Positions 1-8,893 of a DNA stretch of 64,000 nucleotides are shown here, one piece after another (position 1 is the first letter of the stretch; each line of letters opens with the position of its first letter). This stretch comes from DAHUXT01 sp036273675 (GTDB lineage: Bacteria; Chloroflexota; Ktedonobacteria; Ktedonobacterales; JADMIN01): the NCBI GenBank assembly GCA_036273675.1, contig DASUHD010000079.1, positions 42,014 to 106,013 on the forward strand, read 5' to 3'. Made by a program: the position numbers and the translations under genes. Below the pieces are notes generated by a model, which searched no databases, was not told the DNA's origin, and saw only the letters and a program-made list of their open reading frames with translations.

Positions 1-414
1 CGCCATGTGCTCGCCTTGCAGGCGTTCGCGCTGGTCGAAGAGGCCGAGCGCGAGGCGACCGCCGCCGGGGGGAAAGAGCGCGCGTTTGCGCTATTGACCG
101 AGGCCTATGAGCGCAACGAGCCGTATGTGCTCTGGTATTTCACCCAGCCAGATAGCTTCCAGTGGATGCGCGACGATCCGCTCTACGTGCGCGCCGTCAC
201 CGCCGCCGATGAGCGTGAATCGCGCCTCTCGGAGCACGCCGTCTCGGTGGAGCAGGTAGCGCTGGTGCTCGCGCAGGCTCAGAAGACCGGCCACCCACGT
301 CCCGCGCCACAGGCCAGCCGCGCCGCGCTGGTCGCGCAACTGCTCACGCTCGCCGCGACAGTGGCGCTGCTCTCCTGGTGGACGTGGAGCTTCTTCATCG
401 GCGGCGCCTCGTAG
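1..414 (+). CDS. C-terminal part of a membrane-anchored protein (5' end outside window)
   Basis: The reading frame is already open at base 1, and the first GTG (position 7) has no visible ribosome binding site, so this is most likely the 3' end of a longer gene. The visible ~137 residues contain a motif of the type 'AYERNEP..LWYF..PDSFQWMRDDPLYVRAV'. This resembles the final helical repeat (a dP..lr.DPry pattern) of TPR-like regulatory or kinase-associated proteins. A charged linker and one hydrophobic segment (about the last 25 residues, ending in WWTWSFFIGG) follow. The C-terminus is therefore probably membrane inserted. The function is not recognisable from this fragment. A hairpin terminator follows, and the next gene is convergent. 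Confidence 0.6.
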   Translation, partial: RHVLALQAFALVEEAEREATAAGGKERAFALLTEAYERNEPYVLWYFTQPDSFQWMRDDPLYVRAVTAADERESRLSEHAVSVEQVALVLAQAQKTGHPRPAPQASRAALVAQLLTLAATVALLSWWTWSFFIGGAS

Positions 415-436
415 CTTTCCACCGTGTAGACAAGAA

Positions 437-471
437 TGGCTCCCCTGAAGATCTCTCGACCAGGGGAGCCA
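437..471. terminator. bidirectional hairpin terminator
   Basis: Perfect 11-bp inverted repeat (TGGCTCCCCTG at 437-447, its complement at 461-471) with a 13-nt loop. It lies between the stop codon of the rightward gene ending at 414 and the stop of the leftward mrp gene at 494, so it can serve both. There is no long T run on either side. Confidence 0.6.
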
Positions 472-493
472 GGACACTCATGGCGAATGACGT

Positions 494-1531
494 TCATGCG
501 CGCTTGGCGGGAACCTTTAGCGACTTGACGAAGTTTTCGGCCAGCGTATCGAACGACTCGCTATTGTAGTCCTCGATCTTGCCGCCGTCGCAGAGCATCG
601 CAATCTCTGGATCGATCGGGATCTGCGCCAGCAGCGGCGCGCCAGTCATGTAGACGAGGTCGCTGCCATTGCTCGGGCCGAAGATCTCGTTGCGGCTGCC
701 GTCAGGCATCGTAAGATAGGCCATATTCTCGACGACGCCGAGAATGCGCCCTTTGAGCGTCTGCACCATCTTGATACACTTGATCACAATCTCCGTCGCC
801 AGCATCTGCGGCGAAGAGACGATGATAACGCCATCCACCGGCAGCGACTGCATCACCGTCATCGGCGCGTCGGATGTGCCTGGTGGCAGGTCCACCAGCA
901 GGAAATCGAGGTTTCCCCAGTCGGCGTCGCTATAGAACTGCCGAATGGCGCTTGAGACCATCGGGCCGCGCCAGACAACGGGATCGGTCGAGTCGGGCAG
1001 GAACATATTCATCGACATGATCTTGACACCGCCCACCGACCGCAGCGGCTCGATGCCCGCATCGGTCTTGCGTGGCTGCCCGCGCACGCCGAACTCCTTG
1101 GCGATGCTCGGGCCGGTGATATCGCCATCGAGCACACCCACCTTCAGCCCCTGACGTTGCAATGCGACAGCGAGCAGTCCCGTCACCAGCGACTTGCCCA
1201 CGCCGCCTTTGCCGCTCATCACGGCCACGATATGACGAATTTTGCTATCCTGGGGCTGACCCATCACCTGGAGTGGAATGCCACGGCCAACAGGCGCCTT
1301 CGTCGCGGGCTTGATGCCCTCGGCCTCCTGGCCATTCGCCACACGATTGAGATCGCTCAACAGTGCCTCGACATCCAGCCGATGCGTGCGCGCCCCAGCG
1401 GCGACGCTCTCTCTCGCGCCAATCTGGCAGGCGGTGCAGGGCAGTCCATGCCCCTGGAAAACCTTCACGGTCTGCGGATATTGCGAGACCACATCGTGAA
1501 TAATCATGTCCGCAGCTATCTCAACTGCCAT
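494..1531 (-). CDS. mrp: Mrp/ApbC-family iron-sulfur carrier NTPase with N-terminal DUF1858 domain
   Basis: P-loop NTPase of the Mrp/NBP35 family, which carries and transfers Fe-S clusters in the cytoplasm. Residues ~5-65 match DUF1858 and hold a CxxC (Cys32 and Cys35 in PCTACQ). The NTPase domain has the deviant Walker A GKGGVGKS at ~107-114 and the later motif LLVDLPPGTSD. The C-terminal CxxC seen in many Mrp proteins near 'VENM.Y..CP.C' is absent: the sequence reads NMAYLTMPDG. The ATG at 1531 is chosen because GGGAG sits 8 nt upstream; an in-frame GTG at 1576 would add 15 residues. The gene is monocistronic and convergent with its neighbour. Confidence 0.92.
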   Translation of the reverse strand: MAVEIAADMIIHDVVSQYPQTVKVFQGHGLPCTACQIGARESVAAGARTHRLDVEALLSDLNRVANGQEAEGIKPATKAPVGRGIPLQVMGQPQDSKIRHIVAVMSGKGGVGKSLVTGLLAVALQRQGLKVGVLDGDITGPSIAKEFGVRGQPRKTDAGIEPLRSVGGVKIMSMNMFLPDSTDPVVWRGPMVSSAIRQFYSDADWGNLDFLLVDLPPGTSDAPMTVMQSLPVDGVIIVSSPQMLATEIVIKCIKMVQTLKGRILGVVENMAYLTMPDGSRNEIFGPSNGSDLVYMTGAPLLAQIPIDPEIAMLCDGGKIEDYNSESFDTLAENFVKSLKVPAKRA

Positions 1532-1658
1532 GCGTCTTCTCCCAGCAGCATCCTCACGAGTGTCCGCGGCCTGCACAGCACGGCTGCCGTTGACCTGTGG
1601 GTATGACTCGCCGACCCTGTCAATCCAGGAACGGCGTAATTCCGACTAGCCAACTAGG

Positions 1659-1687
1659 ATTATACCACGCAGGTCTTTGGGAAAAGC
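1659..1687 (-). promoter_or_regulatory. probable extended -10 promoter of mrp
   Basis: On the minus strand TGGTATAAT (TATAAT at 1664-1659) is a perfect -10 with an extended TGn. The -35 region is T-rich (around TTTTCC) but poor. It lies ~130 bp upstream of the mrp start. The whole 1532-1859 gap between the divergent mrp and aquaporin genes shows no other convincing gene; a short rightward frame in it lacks an RBS and family features. Confidence 0.45.
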
Positions 1688-1859
1688 AGGTGTGGAAGCA
1701 CAATTGTGATGAGAAGTCCGGCTGCTGGCGCTGCATGGCTCGCAATTTGCGTATGGAAGAGATGTACGCCAGACATACGAGAGGCATATCGGCGAACTAT
1801 CCTATGGGCATGCTGTTCTTCGAGAAAAGGGTGTTTCGCTCAGGCACAAGGCATCAGGA

Positions 1860-2726
1860 ATGAGCGCGCGGAAGACGCCTTCGAATAAACAAGCGCACGG
1901 ACCAACATCAGCATCTTCGCAGCCTGACCAACGGGCGACGGGGCAGCAGCCCCCATCTGCACAGCCGACGACTGCGGAGCCATCGACGACTCAGGTGCAG
2001 CGATTTCTCGCCGAGCTATTGGGTACCTTTCTGCTGGTGCTCTTTCATGGTGGCGCATCGGCCTCGCTACGAATCATCGCAGGCTCCGCACAGGCCGCGC
2101 CATCGCCACAGAGTATCGCGTTTCTCGCCTTCGTCGATGGCTTCTCGCTGTTCATGATTATCATGATCGTCGGTAAGATTTCGGGCGTCCTGATCAATCC
2201 GGCGGTGACGATTGGACTGGCGATTCGTCGCCGCTTTCCTCGCAATGAAGTGCCAGTCTATCTTGCGGCGCAGTTCGTGGGTGCAACGCTCGGCGCGGCG
2301 GCCATCATGCCAACCCTCGGTCGCGACGCGCTGACGATTGGCCACCTCGGCGCGGTGCAGCTCGCGCCCGGCGTGAGCATCTGGCAGGGGATGCTCGTGG
2401 AGGCGCTGGGCGCGTTCGTCCTCGTGCTGACCATCAGCGCCACCGCGGAAGACCCACGCTCGCCCAGCGGCTGGGCCGCTTTTGCCATCGGCATGGCGCT
2501 CTTCGCCATCGTGATGCTCTTCGAGTCGATCACTGGCGCCCCGGTCAATCCCGCACGCGCCTTTGGGCCGGATCTCCTCAATACCCTCCTGGGTGTTCCG
2601 GTCAAGTGGGGCGATTACGCCCTCTGTTATCTCCTTGCTCCTCTCGTCGGCGCATCCATCGCCACAACGCTCTATCGCTACCTGGCGAATCAGCCCAGCA
2701 AAAAGCCTGAGCCAGAGCCGGACTGA
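1860..2726 (+). CDS. MIP-family channel (aquaporin / glycerol facilitator-like)
   Basis: Six-helix major intrinsic protein for passive water or small neutral solute flux across the inner membrane. The ~45-residue Ser/Gln/Pro-rich N-terminal tail is probably disordered. Both half-helix motifs are present: SGVLINPAVT in the first half and TGAPVNPARAFGPDL in the second. Length without the tail (~240 aa) fits the family. A bulky residue precedes the first NPA and Ala-Arg-Ala follows the second, which fits an aquaporin pore, but substrate cannot be assigned from sequence alone. The ATG at 1860 directly follows an AGGA-like sequence, so the exact start is uncertain. The gene is convergent with the NRAMP-like gene, 15 bp away. 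Confidence 0.88.
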   Translation: MSARKTPSNKQAHGPTSASSQPDQRATGQQPPSAQPTTAEPSTTQVQRFLAELLGTFLLVLFHGGASASLRIIAGSAQAAPSPQSIAFLAFVDGFSLFMIIMIVGKISGVLINPAVTIGLAIRRRFPRNEVPVYLAAQFVGATLGAAAIMPTLGRDALTIGHLGAVQLAPGVSIWQGMLVEALGAFVLVLTISATAEDPRSPSGWAAFAIGMALFAIVMLFESITGAPVNPARAFGPDLLNTLLGVPVKWGDYALCYLLAPLVGASIATTLYRYLANQPSKKPEPEPD

Positions 2727-2741
2727 GCCACCGCAGCGCCG

Positions 2742-4517
2742 TTATGCGCCCCCGCCACTGAGCAATCCATAGAACAGGAGTAGCGTTGCAGCGCTCATCA
2801 CCAGAGCTGTCAGAGCGAGGCCAACGTTGATGATGGGGCTAAGCCGATATGAGCGCATGATCTTGCGGTTGTTGCCGACGAGCAGGAGGAACACGATCAG
2901 CACCGGCGAGAGAATGCCCTGTAAGACATTTGCCCAGAACATGAGTTGAATTGGATCGAAGCGCAGCAGCGCCACGACCAGGCTGACCACCAGCGCTCCC
3001 GTCATAATCAAGTAGAAGCCTTCACTCTGCCAGGGCTTCTTCCAGAGGCTTGCCGACCAGCCAAACAGGCCTGATAAGCCATAGGATGTGCTTGCAAGCA
3101 AAACCGGAATAGCGATCATCCCTGAGCCAATGAAGCCTATCGCGAAGAGCTGTTCGGCGTAGGGGCCGAGTAAGGGAGCCAGGGCAGCCGCGGCGTCGGC
3201 GGCGGTCTGTATCTCTTTGTGGTGAGTGAAGAGCGTCGCCGCCGTGCAGATGATGATGGCGTATGCCACCAAATTGCCAGCAATTGTCCCAACGGCAATG
3301 TCGAGCGCCGCCATCCTAAACTGCTGCTTACGCGTGCCTGGACGCTTCTGTTCTTTTTCACCTTGTACCTGCCAATACATGGTGTACGGTGAGACAGTGG
3401 CTCCCAGCAGAGCGACAGCGCTGCTGATGCTCGCGAACCCTAGGGAGATATGCGGGATAAACGTCGCCCGCAAGACATCACCCCAATGCGCGCCTGAGAC
3501 CACGCCGGTAATCAGGTAGGCGACGAAAACCAGGCTCATCGCTAGAAATATCTTCTTGATAATGCCGAAACTTTGATACACGATCAGATACCACAAGCCG
3601 ATTGCTACTGGGACCACGAACCATTCCCAGGTGATCCCCGTAAGCAGTTGAATGCCCGTGCCAATGGCAACCAGGTCGGCGGCAATCAGAGCGGTATTGG
3701 CTACCACCAGAATAAGCGACGCGGGGATGGCGATCTTCCGCCCGTAATGCTCCTGTAGAAGGTCGGCCAATCCCTTCTGAGTGACCCGCCCGATTTTGGC
3801 GCAGGCATATTGCACCGCCTGGTAGAGCGGCGTGGACAGCAGCATCAGCCAGAGTTGGCCATAGCCATTGGTAGCGCCGTTGACCGAGTAGGAGGTGACC
3901 GCCGAAGAATCATTCCCGGCCATGCCGCTCAAGACACCGGGGCCGAGCGTGCGCAAGTAGTCGCTCGGCTGGACACGCTTAGTGGCAGCATCGCTTTTGT
4001 TCGTGGAACCATCGGGCTTGCCCGTCGTGCGCCGATGGCGACTAACACTTGTTGTATCCCGCGGTTGTTGCGAGTTTAGGGTCTCACTGCCGATCGCCGA
4101 GAGGTCTTTAATCTCCTGTATAGTCGTATTGAGAACTACCTTGCCCTCGTCAGCCTCGCTACCCTGGGCATTCTCCTTGCTGTCGTCAGATGGCGCTGAT
4201 GGTTCGGTTGCGCTGCCGTTGCCGTTCGCGTCTTCGACTGTCTCGATGCGCTCAACAGGAACTTCGAGGGTCTTCCTGAAGACGACGCCCTTTTCGACGA
4301 CAACGTTCGTGACATCACCGGCCGTGTCGCGTTCGACATCCTTGACTCTGGCGGTGCTGACATCCGACTCGCCCAGATCTCCTTCGCGAGCTTCGACGGC
4401 CATCCCTGGCTCAACACCGTCAGCGCTTTCCTGGTGTTTCTTGTGGCTTTTAGACGCATCGGACTCATTCGGCGATTCTGACGTATTGCGCCGCCCCTTC
4501 CGGCCTTTAGCGCTCAT
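2742..4517 (-). CDS. NRAMP-like divalent metal transporter with N-terminal PRC-barrel-like domain
   Basis: Membrane transporter of the NRAMP/SLC11 superfamily with ~11 hydrophobic segments from residue ~190 onward. The first ~185 residues are soluble. Residues ~38-97 have the shape of a PRC-barrel ('ARVKDVERDTAGDVTNVVV' then 'VPVERIETV'), followed by a low-complexity linker. The two metal-site motifs diverge from classical Mn/Fe NRAMPs. TM1 reads AGNDSSAV (200-207) where DPGN is usual, and TM6 reads GATVSPYTMYWQ (372-383) where the MPH motif is usual. Substrate may therefore be Mg, another ion, or unknown. The start at 4517 has AAGGG 6-7 nt upstream; an in-frame extension to 4697 lacks that support. 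Confidence 0.85.
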   Translation of the reverse strand: MSAKGRKGRRNTSESPNESDASKSHKKHQESADGVEPGMAVEAREGDLGESDVSTARVKDVERDTAGDVTNVVVEKGVVFRKTLEVPVERIETVEDANGNGSATEPSAPSDDSKENAQGSEADEGKVVLNTTIQEIKDLSAIGSETLNSQQPRDTTSVSRHRRTTGKPDGSTNKSDAATKRVQPSDYLRTLGPGVLSGMAGNDSSAVTSYSVNGATNGYGQLWLMLLSTPLYQAVQYACAKIGRVTQKGLADLLQEHYGRKIAIPASLILVVANTALIAADLVAIGTGIQLLTGITWEWFVVPVAIGLWYLIVYQSFGIIKKIFLAMSLVFVAYLITGVVSGAHWGDVLRATFIPHISLGFASISSAVALLGATVSPYTMYWQVQGEKEQKRPGTRKQQFRMAALDIAVGTIAGNLVAYAIIICTAATLFTHHKEIQTAADAAAALAPLLGPYAEQLFAIGFIGSGMIAIPVLLASTSYGLSGLFGWSASLWKKPWQSEGFYLIMTGALVVSLVVALLRFDPIQLMFWANVLQGILSPVLIVFLLLVGNNRKIMRSYRLSPIINVGLALTALVMSAATLLLFYGLLSGGGA

Positions 4518-4940
4518 CGTTGCCCTTTCTTGCAGCCTTTCGTAGCGGTAGGCGAACCAATCACCTGCGCATCTATGGGAGACAATGCAAGAGACTTGCC
4601 ATACTCTTGCACTGAGCAACGATGGCGCTACGGGTCGATAGCGGCTCGGCGCGGCATCCTTGCAACTCGATGAGGCGCCTTCCTCACTTGCCCACATGTT
4701 CTTGTGTTCGTGGTGTCCGAGAATATTAGCGTGGTCATCGAATCAACATGATGGCCAAGCGCGTTATCGCCTCACTGTTCGTCTAGTGTCGGCAGACCAC
4801 TGCGCTACAGGATTATTGCACTGCAAGTGATTCTGCACGTTATGTGCCATTCGACAGATGCTGGTCATGTCTCGAGAGCCGTTCACTGGCCGCAATGCGA
4901 CAACTGTCTTTCATGAGAGCGCGAGATAATCACTATACAG
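4518..4940. other. non-coding gap upstream of NRAMP-like gene
   Basis: 423 bp without a supportable gene. It must hold the promoter of the leftward NRAMP-like gene. I looked on the minus strand for a Mn (yybP-ykoY) or Mg (M-box) riboswitch and did not recognise the conserved blocks of either. No strong -10/-35 pair stands out. Confidence 0.5.
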
Positions 4941-4977
4941 AAAGACCAGATTGGGAGAATATCCCGATCCGGTCTTT
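4941..4977 (-). terminator. hairpin terminator of the 5022-7283 gene
   Basis: Inverted repeat of 16 bp (AAAGACCAGATTGGGA at 4941-4956 against 4962-4977, two mismatches or G-U pairs) with a 5-nt loop. It lies 45 bp past the stop codon of the leftward helicase-associated gene and is followed on that strand by a short T-rich stretch. Confidence 0.7.
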
Positions 4978-5021
4978 TGATGCGTTAGATGTGCCAGCGC
5001 TGGCGGAGTAGCGCGTCCAAC

Positions 5022-7283
5022 TCAGGCGCCAGCGGCCGCGGCGGTGTCATCACGCCGCGAGCGACGACGAGTTGGCAAGGCTGCTGCCACCAACTCCTCC
5101 AAACTGCTGCGCAATTTCTTGGCGTACCCCAGCCGTGTAAGCGTGCGGTGGAGATCCCCCAGGCTTATCTCTGGAGGTACGGCCACAGACTTTGGCCCGA
5201 CGCGTCGCAGACGATAGGCACGCAGTTTTGGCGACGTGACCAATTCGCCCGCCAGCGCTTCATCGTTGACCTCCAGCAGAGTAATCCGTGGCTGCGGTGT
5301 CTCACGGCTCTGACGCGCCCAGTCGCGCAGGGTATAGATCACGTTTTGTGGCAGCGACTTCTGGCTGTGCGTCTGCAGGAAGCGCAACACGTCGTCAACG
5401 GTCGTACCGTCCTCCATGCCGCGCCGAAGCGCCTCACGGGTAAGTGTGAACTGGCTGACGCGGCCCATCTGATCGAGCGAGGCGAAACGCAACAGCCAGT
5501 AGATCGCGGGCATGTATGGCTCCATCAGCAGCACCTGGAAGTTCGGCTGAACGACCAGCGCGCGTGAGGAGAACATCTGGCTGGCGCTCTGTTCGCTGGC
5601 GAGCACCTCGGCGCCAAGCTCGGTGAGCATGAAGCTATCGGGATTGACTTGCTCGTTCGCGGTGGGAACCACCTCGCGGTTATAGCCAAGGGCCACCATA
5701 CCCAGGTCATAGAGTGTTGAGCGGAACATCCCCGTGATAATCTCACCATCGGTGGCGTCCCAATGCGCGCGTAGCTCTTCGGCCAGCTTGAAACCCGCCT
5801 CTCCCGCGCATCGCTGCGAGGGACGCAAAACATAGGGATCGTCGCTTTGTAGTGTCGCCCGAAATGAGTCGAGTGAGTACCACACCCCGGTCTTGCAGCG
5901 TTTGAGCAGGCGGGTTACCAGGTCGCGCGCCAGCGGAATCTCGACGTAGAACGAGTGGAACTCGTGGTAACCAGCGCCAGGCACGTCGATCCACCAGCGA
6001 TCGGTTGGCCAGCGGCGGAACAGTCGGCGCACCTGCATGACGAGGTCGTGTCGCGCCCAGGAATCAAGCTTTTGTCCCGGTGTTAGCTGATTGCGTTGCC
6101 GTGCGGTCGAGGGCGACGCCTCCACGAGGCCAAGATCATGCGCCTGTTGCTTGAGGAGATCCACATAGTCCAGCGCCTCGCGCTCGCTGCGGCGCGCCCT
6201 CTCACCCAGAAGCATGGGGGTCAACCTCTGTGCCGCACGCTTCGGCAGCGTCCCGGATCGTGTTAGTTCGATCTCCTGCCCATAAGATGCCGCAACCAGT
6301 ACCGCGATATCCCAGATAAAGGTGGTATCGGCGGGGCGCACGGCCTGGGGCGAATCAGACGTCTGAAGACCAATAATCGCATGCGGACGCCCATCGGCGC
6401 GGGTAAGATTCGCCAGCGTTTCCTTTGGCAGGAAGAGAATGCGCTCGCCCTCGCTGAACGTATCGAACGCCAGCGCATATTCCTCGAAGGTATGGATGAG
6501 CGCGGAAAGCTCCCACTCGGTGAGATGCACCTGCGCGCGCAAGGCGTTGACGGTGACTCGGCCACCACGGCTTCGCAGCCAGTCGTAGGTCACCTGCACC
6601 CTCGCATCCACCCGCGCCAGCGCATAGCGTACCGCTTCAGCCTGTGTCAGATTCTCGGCGATGGCGGCGCGCACCTCATTGCGCGAATAATACGCCTGAA
6701 CGCTAAGCCCGAATCGACGCCCTATTTGATCAAGATCGCCCTGGCGATAGGGCATGAGCAGCTCATCCATGGTTTTGTCTGAGCGATCGGCATGAGAAAT
6801 GTAGAGCTCGCGGCCACTGGCGTACAGACTGGTCACCAGTTCTGTAGGCACGTAGGCGATGAGCTTCTCTTCGATGGCTGCCTGGGTATTGCGCGGCGCT
6901 GAGTACCCGTAAAAGGTTACTCGCTGCCCGATAAGCTCGGTGCCTTGAACCTTCGCCGTTTCGACAAAGACTAAATGGCGCTCGACCAGGCGATTGAGTG
7001 TAGCCTCGGCCTCATCCTCATCGAGGTGAGTACGCTCGGCGATGCTCTCAACCAGACACCAGTTTCGCGCGGATGGCCCAGCGACGGCAAAGAGGACGCG
7101 ACGCTCATCCTCGGTCAGATGCTCCCATACGAAACGAGCGGCAATCGTGTCACGCATCGCTCGTTCGAGTTTCTGACGCGCTTCGGCGGTATCGGTGGCA
7201 GGCGGCTCAGCGCCCCACCATCCTGCCAACTCGCGCAGGGAGCAGAGTGATTCATCTGCGAGGATAACACTCAGGCTTTTCAT
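5022..7283 (-). CDS. helicase-associated (XPB/Ssl2 N-terminal-like) domain protein, no helicase motor
   Basis: Large soluble protein of ~753 aa. The C-terminal ~180 residues (around 'ALVVQPNFQVLLMEP', then 'LRAYRLRRVGPKSVAVPPE') match the helicase-associated domain found next to or within XPB/Ssl2-like helicases. The middle region has repeated winged-helix-like blocks. No Walker A, DEAH or other helicase motif is visible, so it is not itself a helicase. Two related proteins lie at 52453-54702 and 54730-55968. The start at 7283 (MKSLSVILADES) has GGAGGG 9 nt upstream; an in-frame extension to 7358 is less likely. Role unknown: DNA binding or partnership with a helicase encoded elsewhere is an inference. 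Confidence 0.75.
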   Translation of the reverse strand: MKSLSVILADESLCSLRELAGWWGAEPPATDTAEARQKLERAMRDTIAARFVWEHLTEDERRVLFAVAGPSARNWCLVESIAERTHLDEDEAEATLNRLVERHLVFVETAKVQGTELIGQRVTFYGYSAPRNTQAAIEEKLIAYVPTELVTSLYASGRELYISHADRSDKTMDELLMPYRQGDLDQIGRRFGLSVQAYYSRNEVRAAIAENLTQAEAVRYALARVDARVQVTYDWLRSRGGRVTVNALRAQVHLTEWELSALIHTFEEYALAFDTFSEGERILFLPKETLANLTRADGRPHAIIGLQTSDSPQAVRPADTTFIWDIAVLVAASYGQEIELTRSGTLPKRAAQRLTPMLLGERARRSEREALDYVDLLKQQAHDLGLVEASPSTARQRNQLTPGQKLDSWARHDLVMQVRRLFRRWPTDRWWIDVPGAGYHEFHSFYVEIPLARDLVTRLLKRCKTGVWYSLDSFRATLQSDDPYVLRPSQRCAGEAGFKLAEELRAHWDATDGEIITGMFRSTLYDLGMVALGYNREVVPTANEQVNPDSFMLTELGAEVLASEQSASQMFSSRALVVQPNFQVLLMEPYMPAIYWLLRFASLDQMGRVSQFTLTREALRRGMEDGTTVDDVLRFLQTHSQKSLPQNVIYTLRDWARQSRETPQPRITLLEVNDEALAGELVTSPKLRAYRLRRVGPKSVAVPPEISLGDLHRTLTRLGYAKKLRSSLEELVAAALPTRRRSRRDDTAAAAGA

Positions 7284-7508
7284 TGTGCCGGTCCCTCCGA
7301 AAGCGCTCACCATGCGACCAACCTGTTTTCCTGCCATCGGCGCTACCGATGAGCACACGCTACAGGCAGATCGCAGCGGTTGACGAACACTTCCATTCCT
7401 CCATAGAACGTCAGGATAACGTCAGGCGAGTACCGGCGCCCTTTCACACAAACAGGCCACGTATATACGGAGTTAGTCCGCTACACAGCCCACATGAGGA
7501 AAGAAGCG

Positions 7509-7523
7509 CCAGCCGCGCTGGCT
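7509..7523 (-). terminator. hairpin at the ispH stop codon
   Basis: Perfect 6-bp stem GCCAGC/GCTGGC with a 3-nt loop that starts inside the ispH stop codon, followed on the minus strand by GCTTCTTTCC. A short intrinsic terminator is plausible. Confidence 0.45.
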
Positions 7524-8490
7524 AGACGTCTTCCCTCATTGCGGGTACAGTCGTGGACTTAGCGGACTTGGATGATGGCTCCTCTCCATCATACTGCGGA
7601 AGTATACGGGTGGATATGCCGAAGTTTTGCACGAAGTGAATGACCTCACGGGCAACCTGGCTGGGAGTGGATGCGCCAGCGGTAATTGCCACGCGCTGCT
7701 TGCCCTCCAGGATGCCTGGCGGAAGATCAGCCAGCGACTCGATGCGAATCGCAGGGCTACCAGCCAGTTCTTCAGCCACCTGGACGAGCCGGTTGGTGTT
7801 GTTGCTGCGTGGGTCGCCGACGACGATCGTCAGATCCGCGCCGCGCGCCATACGCGCGACTGCCTCCTGCCGGTCCTGCGTCGCCTTGCATATCTCGTTG
7901 AAGACCTCGGCGTGTGGGAATCGCCTGCATATTGCCTCGACCAACCGTCTCGTGTCCCACTGGCTGAGCGTTGTCTGAGTGGTCACCATCAGCTTCTCGG
8001 CATGCAAGATACGCTCGGGCAGCGCATCGAGGTCTGCCTCAGTTTCTACCAGGTAGACGGCGTTGGGCGCTTCCCCCACGACACCTTCAGGTTCGGGATG
8101 GCCCTTTTTGCCGATATAGAGAATCTGATAGCCTCGTTCCGCGAAATCAAGCACGAGGTTATGCGTTTTGGTCACATCAGGGCAGGTCGCGTCGATCACA
8201 TGTAGGCCGCGCTCGTGGGCGCGCTCCTTGACGCGAGGCGAGACGCCATGCGCGGTGAAGATGACGGTTCCCTCAGCCACCTGGTCGAGAATCGCCGCCC
8301 GGTTTGATCCATCGAGCGTGAGGACGCCAAGCCGGTTGAGCTCCTCAACAGCAAAGCGATTGTGAACGATGAGGCCAATGATATATATAGGACGCGGCAG
8401 CGAGGGATCTCTGGCCGCTTTCCGCGCGATTTCCATTGCATCCACAACACCATAGCAGTAACCGCGTGGAGTGACTTTTATTACGTCCAT
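7522..8490 (-). CDS. ispH: 4-hydroxy-3-methylbut-2-enyl diphosphate reductase
   Basis: Last enzyme of the MEP isoprenoid pathway, reducing HMBPP to IPP and DMAPP with a [4Fe-4S] cluster in the cytoplasm. The three cluster cysteines are visible: Cys12 in PRGYCYGV, Cys103 in DATCPDVTK, Cys201 in NEICKATQDRQ. Also present are the substrate-site motifs TAHGVSP and GDPRSNNTNRL. Length (322 aa) is slightly above the usual because of a ~25-residue Ser/Lys-rich tail. The RBS is weak (AAGGTG 11 nt upstream). A small gene begins upstream on the same strand (8587-8769) and may be cotranscribed. Confidence 0.96.
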   Translation of the reverse strand: MDVIKVTPRGYCYGVVDAMEIARKAARDPSLPRPIYIIGLIVHNRFAVEELNRLGVLTLDGSNRAAILDQVAEGTVIFTAHGVSPRVKERAHERGLHVIDATCPDVTKTHNLVLDFAERGYQILYIGKKGHPEPEGVVGEAPNAVYLVETEADLDALPERILHAEKLMVTTQTTLSQWDTRRLVEAICRRFPHAEVFNEICKATQDRQEAVARMARGADLTIVVGDPRSNNTNRLVQVAEELAGSPAIRIESLADLPPGILEGKQRVAITAGASTPSQVAREVIHFVQNFGISTRILPQYDGEEPSSKSAKSTTVPAMREDV

Positions 8491-8586
8491 TGAAACCGTA
8501 TCACCTTTCGCTTTCTGAGTCTTGATACGACGCTATTGCGCCAGCGAGACTCAGGATGGCGAAACGCCAGAGGGTTGGTCGGCTTT

Positions 8587-8769
8587 TCAGGCGCGAGCCT
8601 TCTGGAAGAGCGCCTCGAACGCTGAGGAATCGAGTCGGACAATCGTTGCCTCGCACAACTCCTCCGTAAACTCGTCACTCTCGGAGAGTTCGGGATCGTC
8701 GCCCAGTGCAGGCTGCTCGGCAGGCAGCCATCCATGCGGCGCGCCGTGCGATGTCTTCGTAGAATCCAA
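8587..8769 (-). CDS. small acidic protein, TTG start, upstream of ispH
   Basis: 60-residue frame starting with TTG at 8769 and preceded by AAAGGAG, 8 nt away, which is among the better RBS sequences in this window. The protein is acidic in the middle (DDPELSESDEFTEELCEA) and ends SSAFEALFQKARA. It contains one Cys and has no signal peptide or transmembrane segment. No family is recognised. It ends ~95 bp before ispH on the same strand and could be the first gene of that transcript. The strong RBS is the main reason to believe it; no maturation enzymes lie nearby, so a peptide-precursor role is unsupported. Confidence 0.5.
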   Translation of the reverse strand: MDSTKTSHGAPHGWLPAEQPALGDDPELSESDEFTEELCEATIVRLDSSAFEALFQKARA

Positions 8770-8893
8770 GTGTCAGGCTCCTTTCGGAATCCAATTCCGG
8801 CCGCTTGCGAGATGCGCAGAGGTGTACTGGGCTCTCGCTGTGCCAACCCATAAGCGCCTCAGTATAATATTGTACCTCATGGGCCGACCCAGA

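Noticed and set aside
1597..1888. Short rightward frames before the aquaporin gene
   Set aside because: No RBS, Cys/Trp-rich odd composition and no homology pattern.
4518..4940. Metal riboswitch upstream of the NRAMP-like gene
   Set aside because: I did not find the conserved blocks of yybP-ykoY or M-box RNAs on the minus strand.
8587..8769. RiPP precursor peptide
   Set aside because: No maturation enzyme, transporter or leader motif nearby; kept only as a small protein of unknown role.
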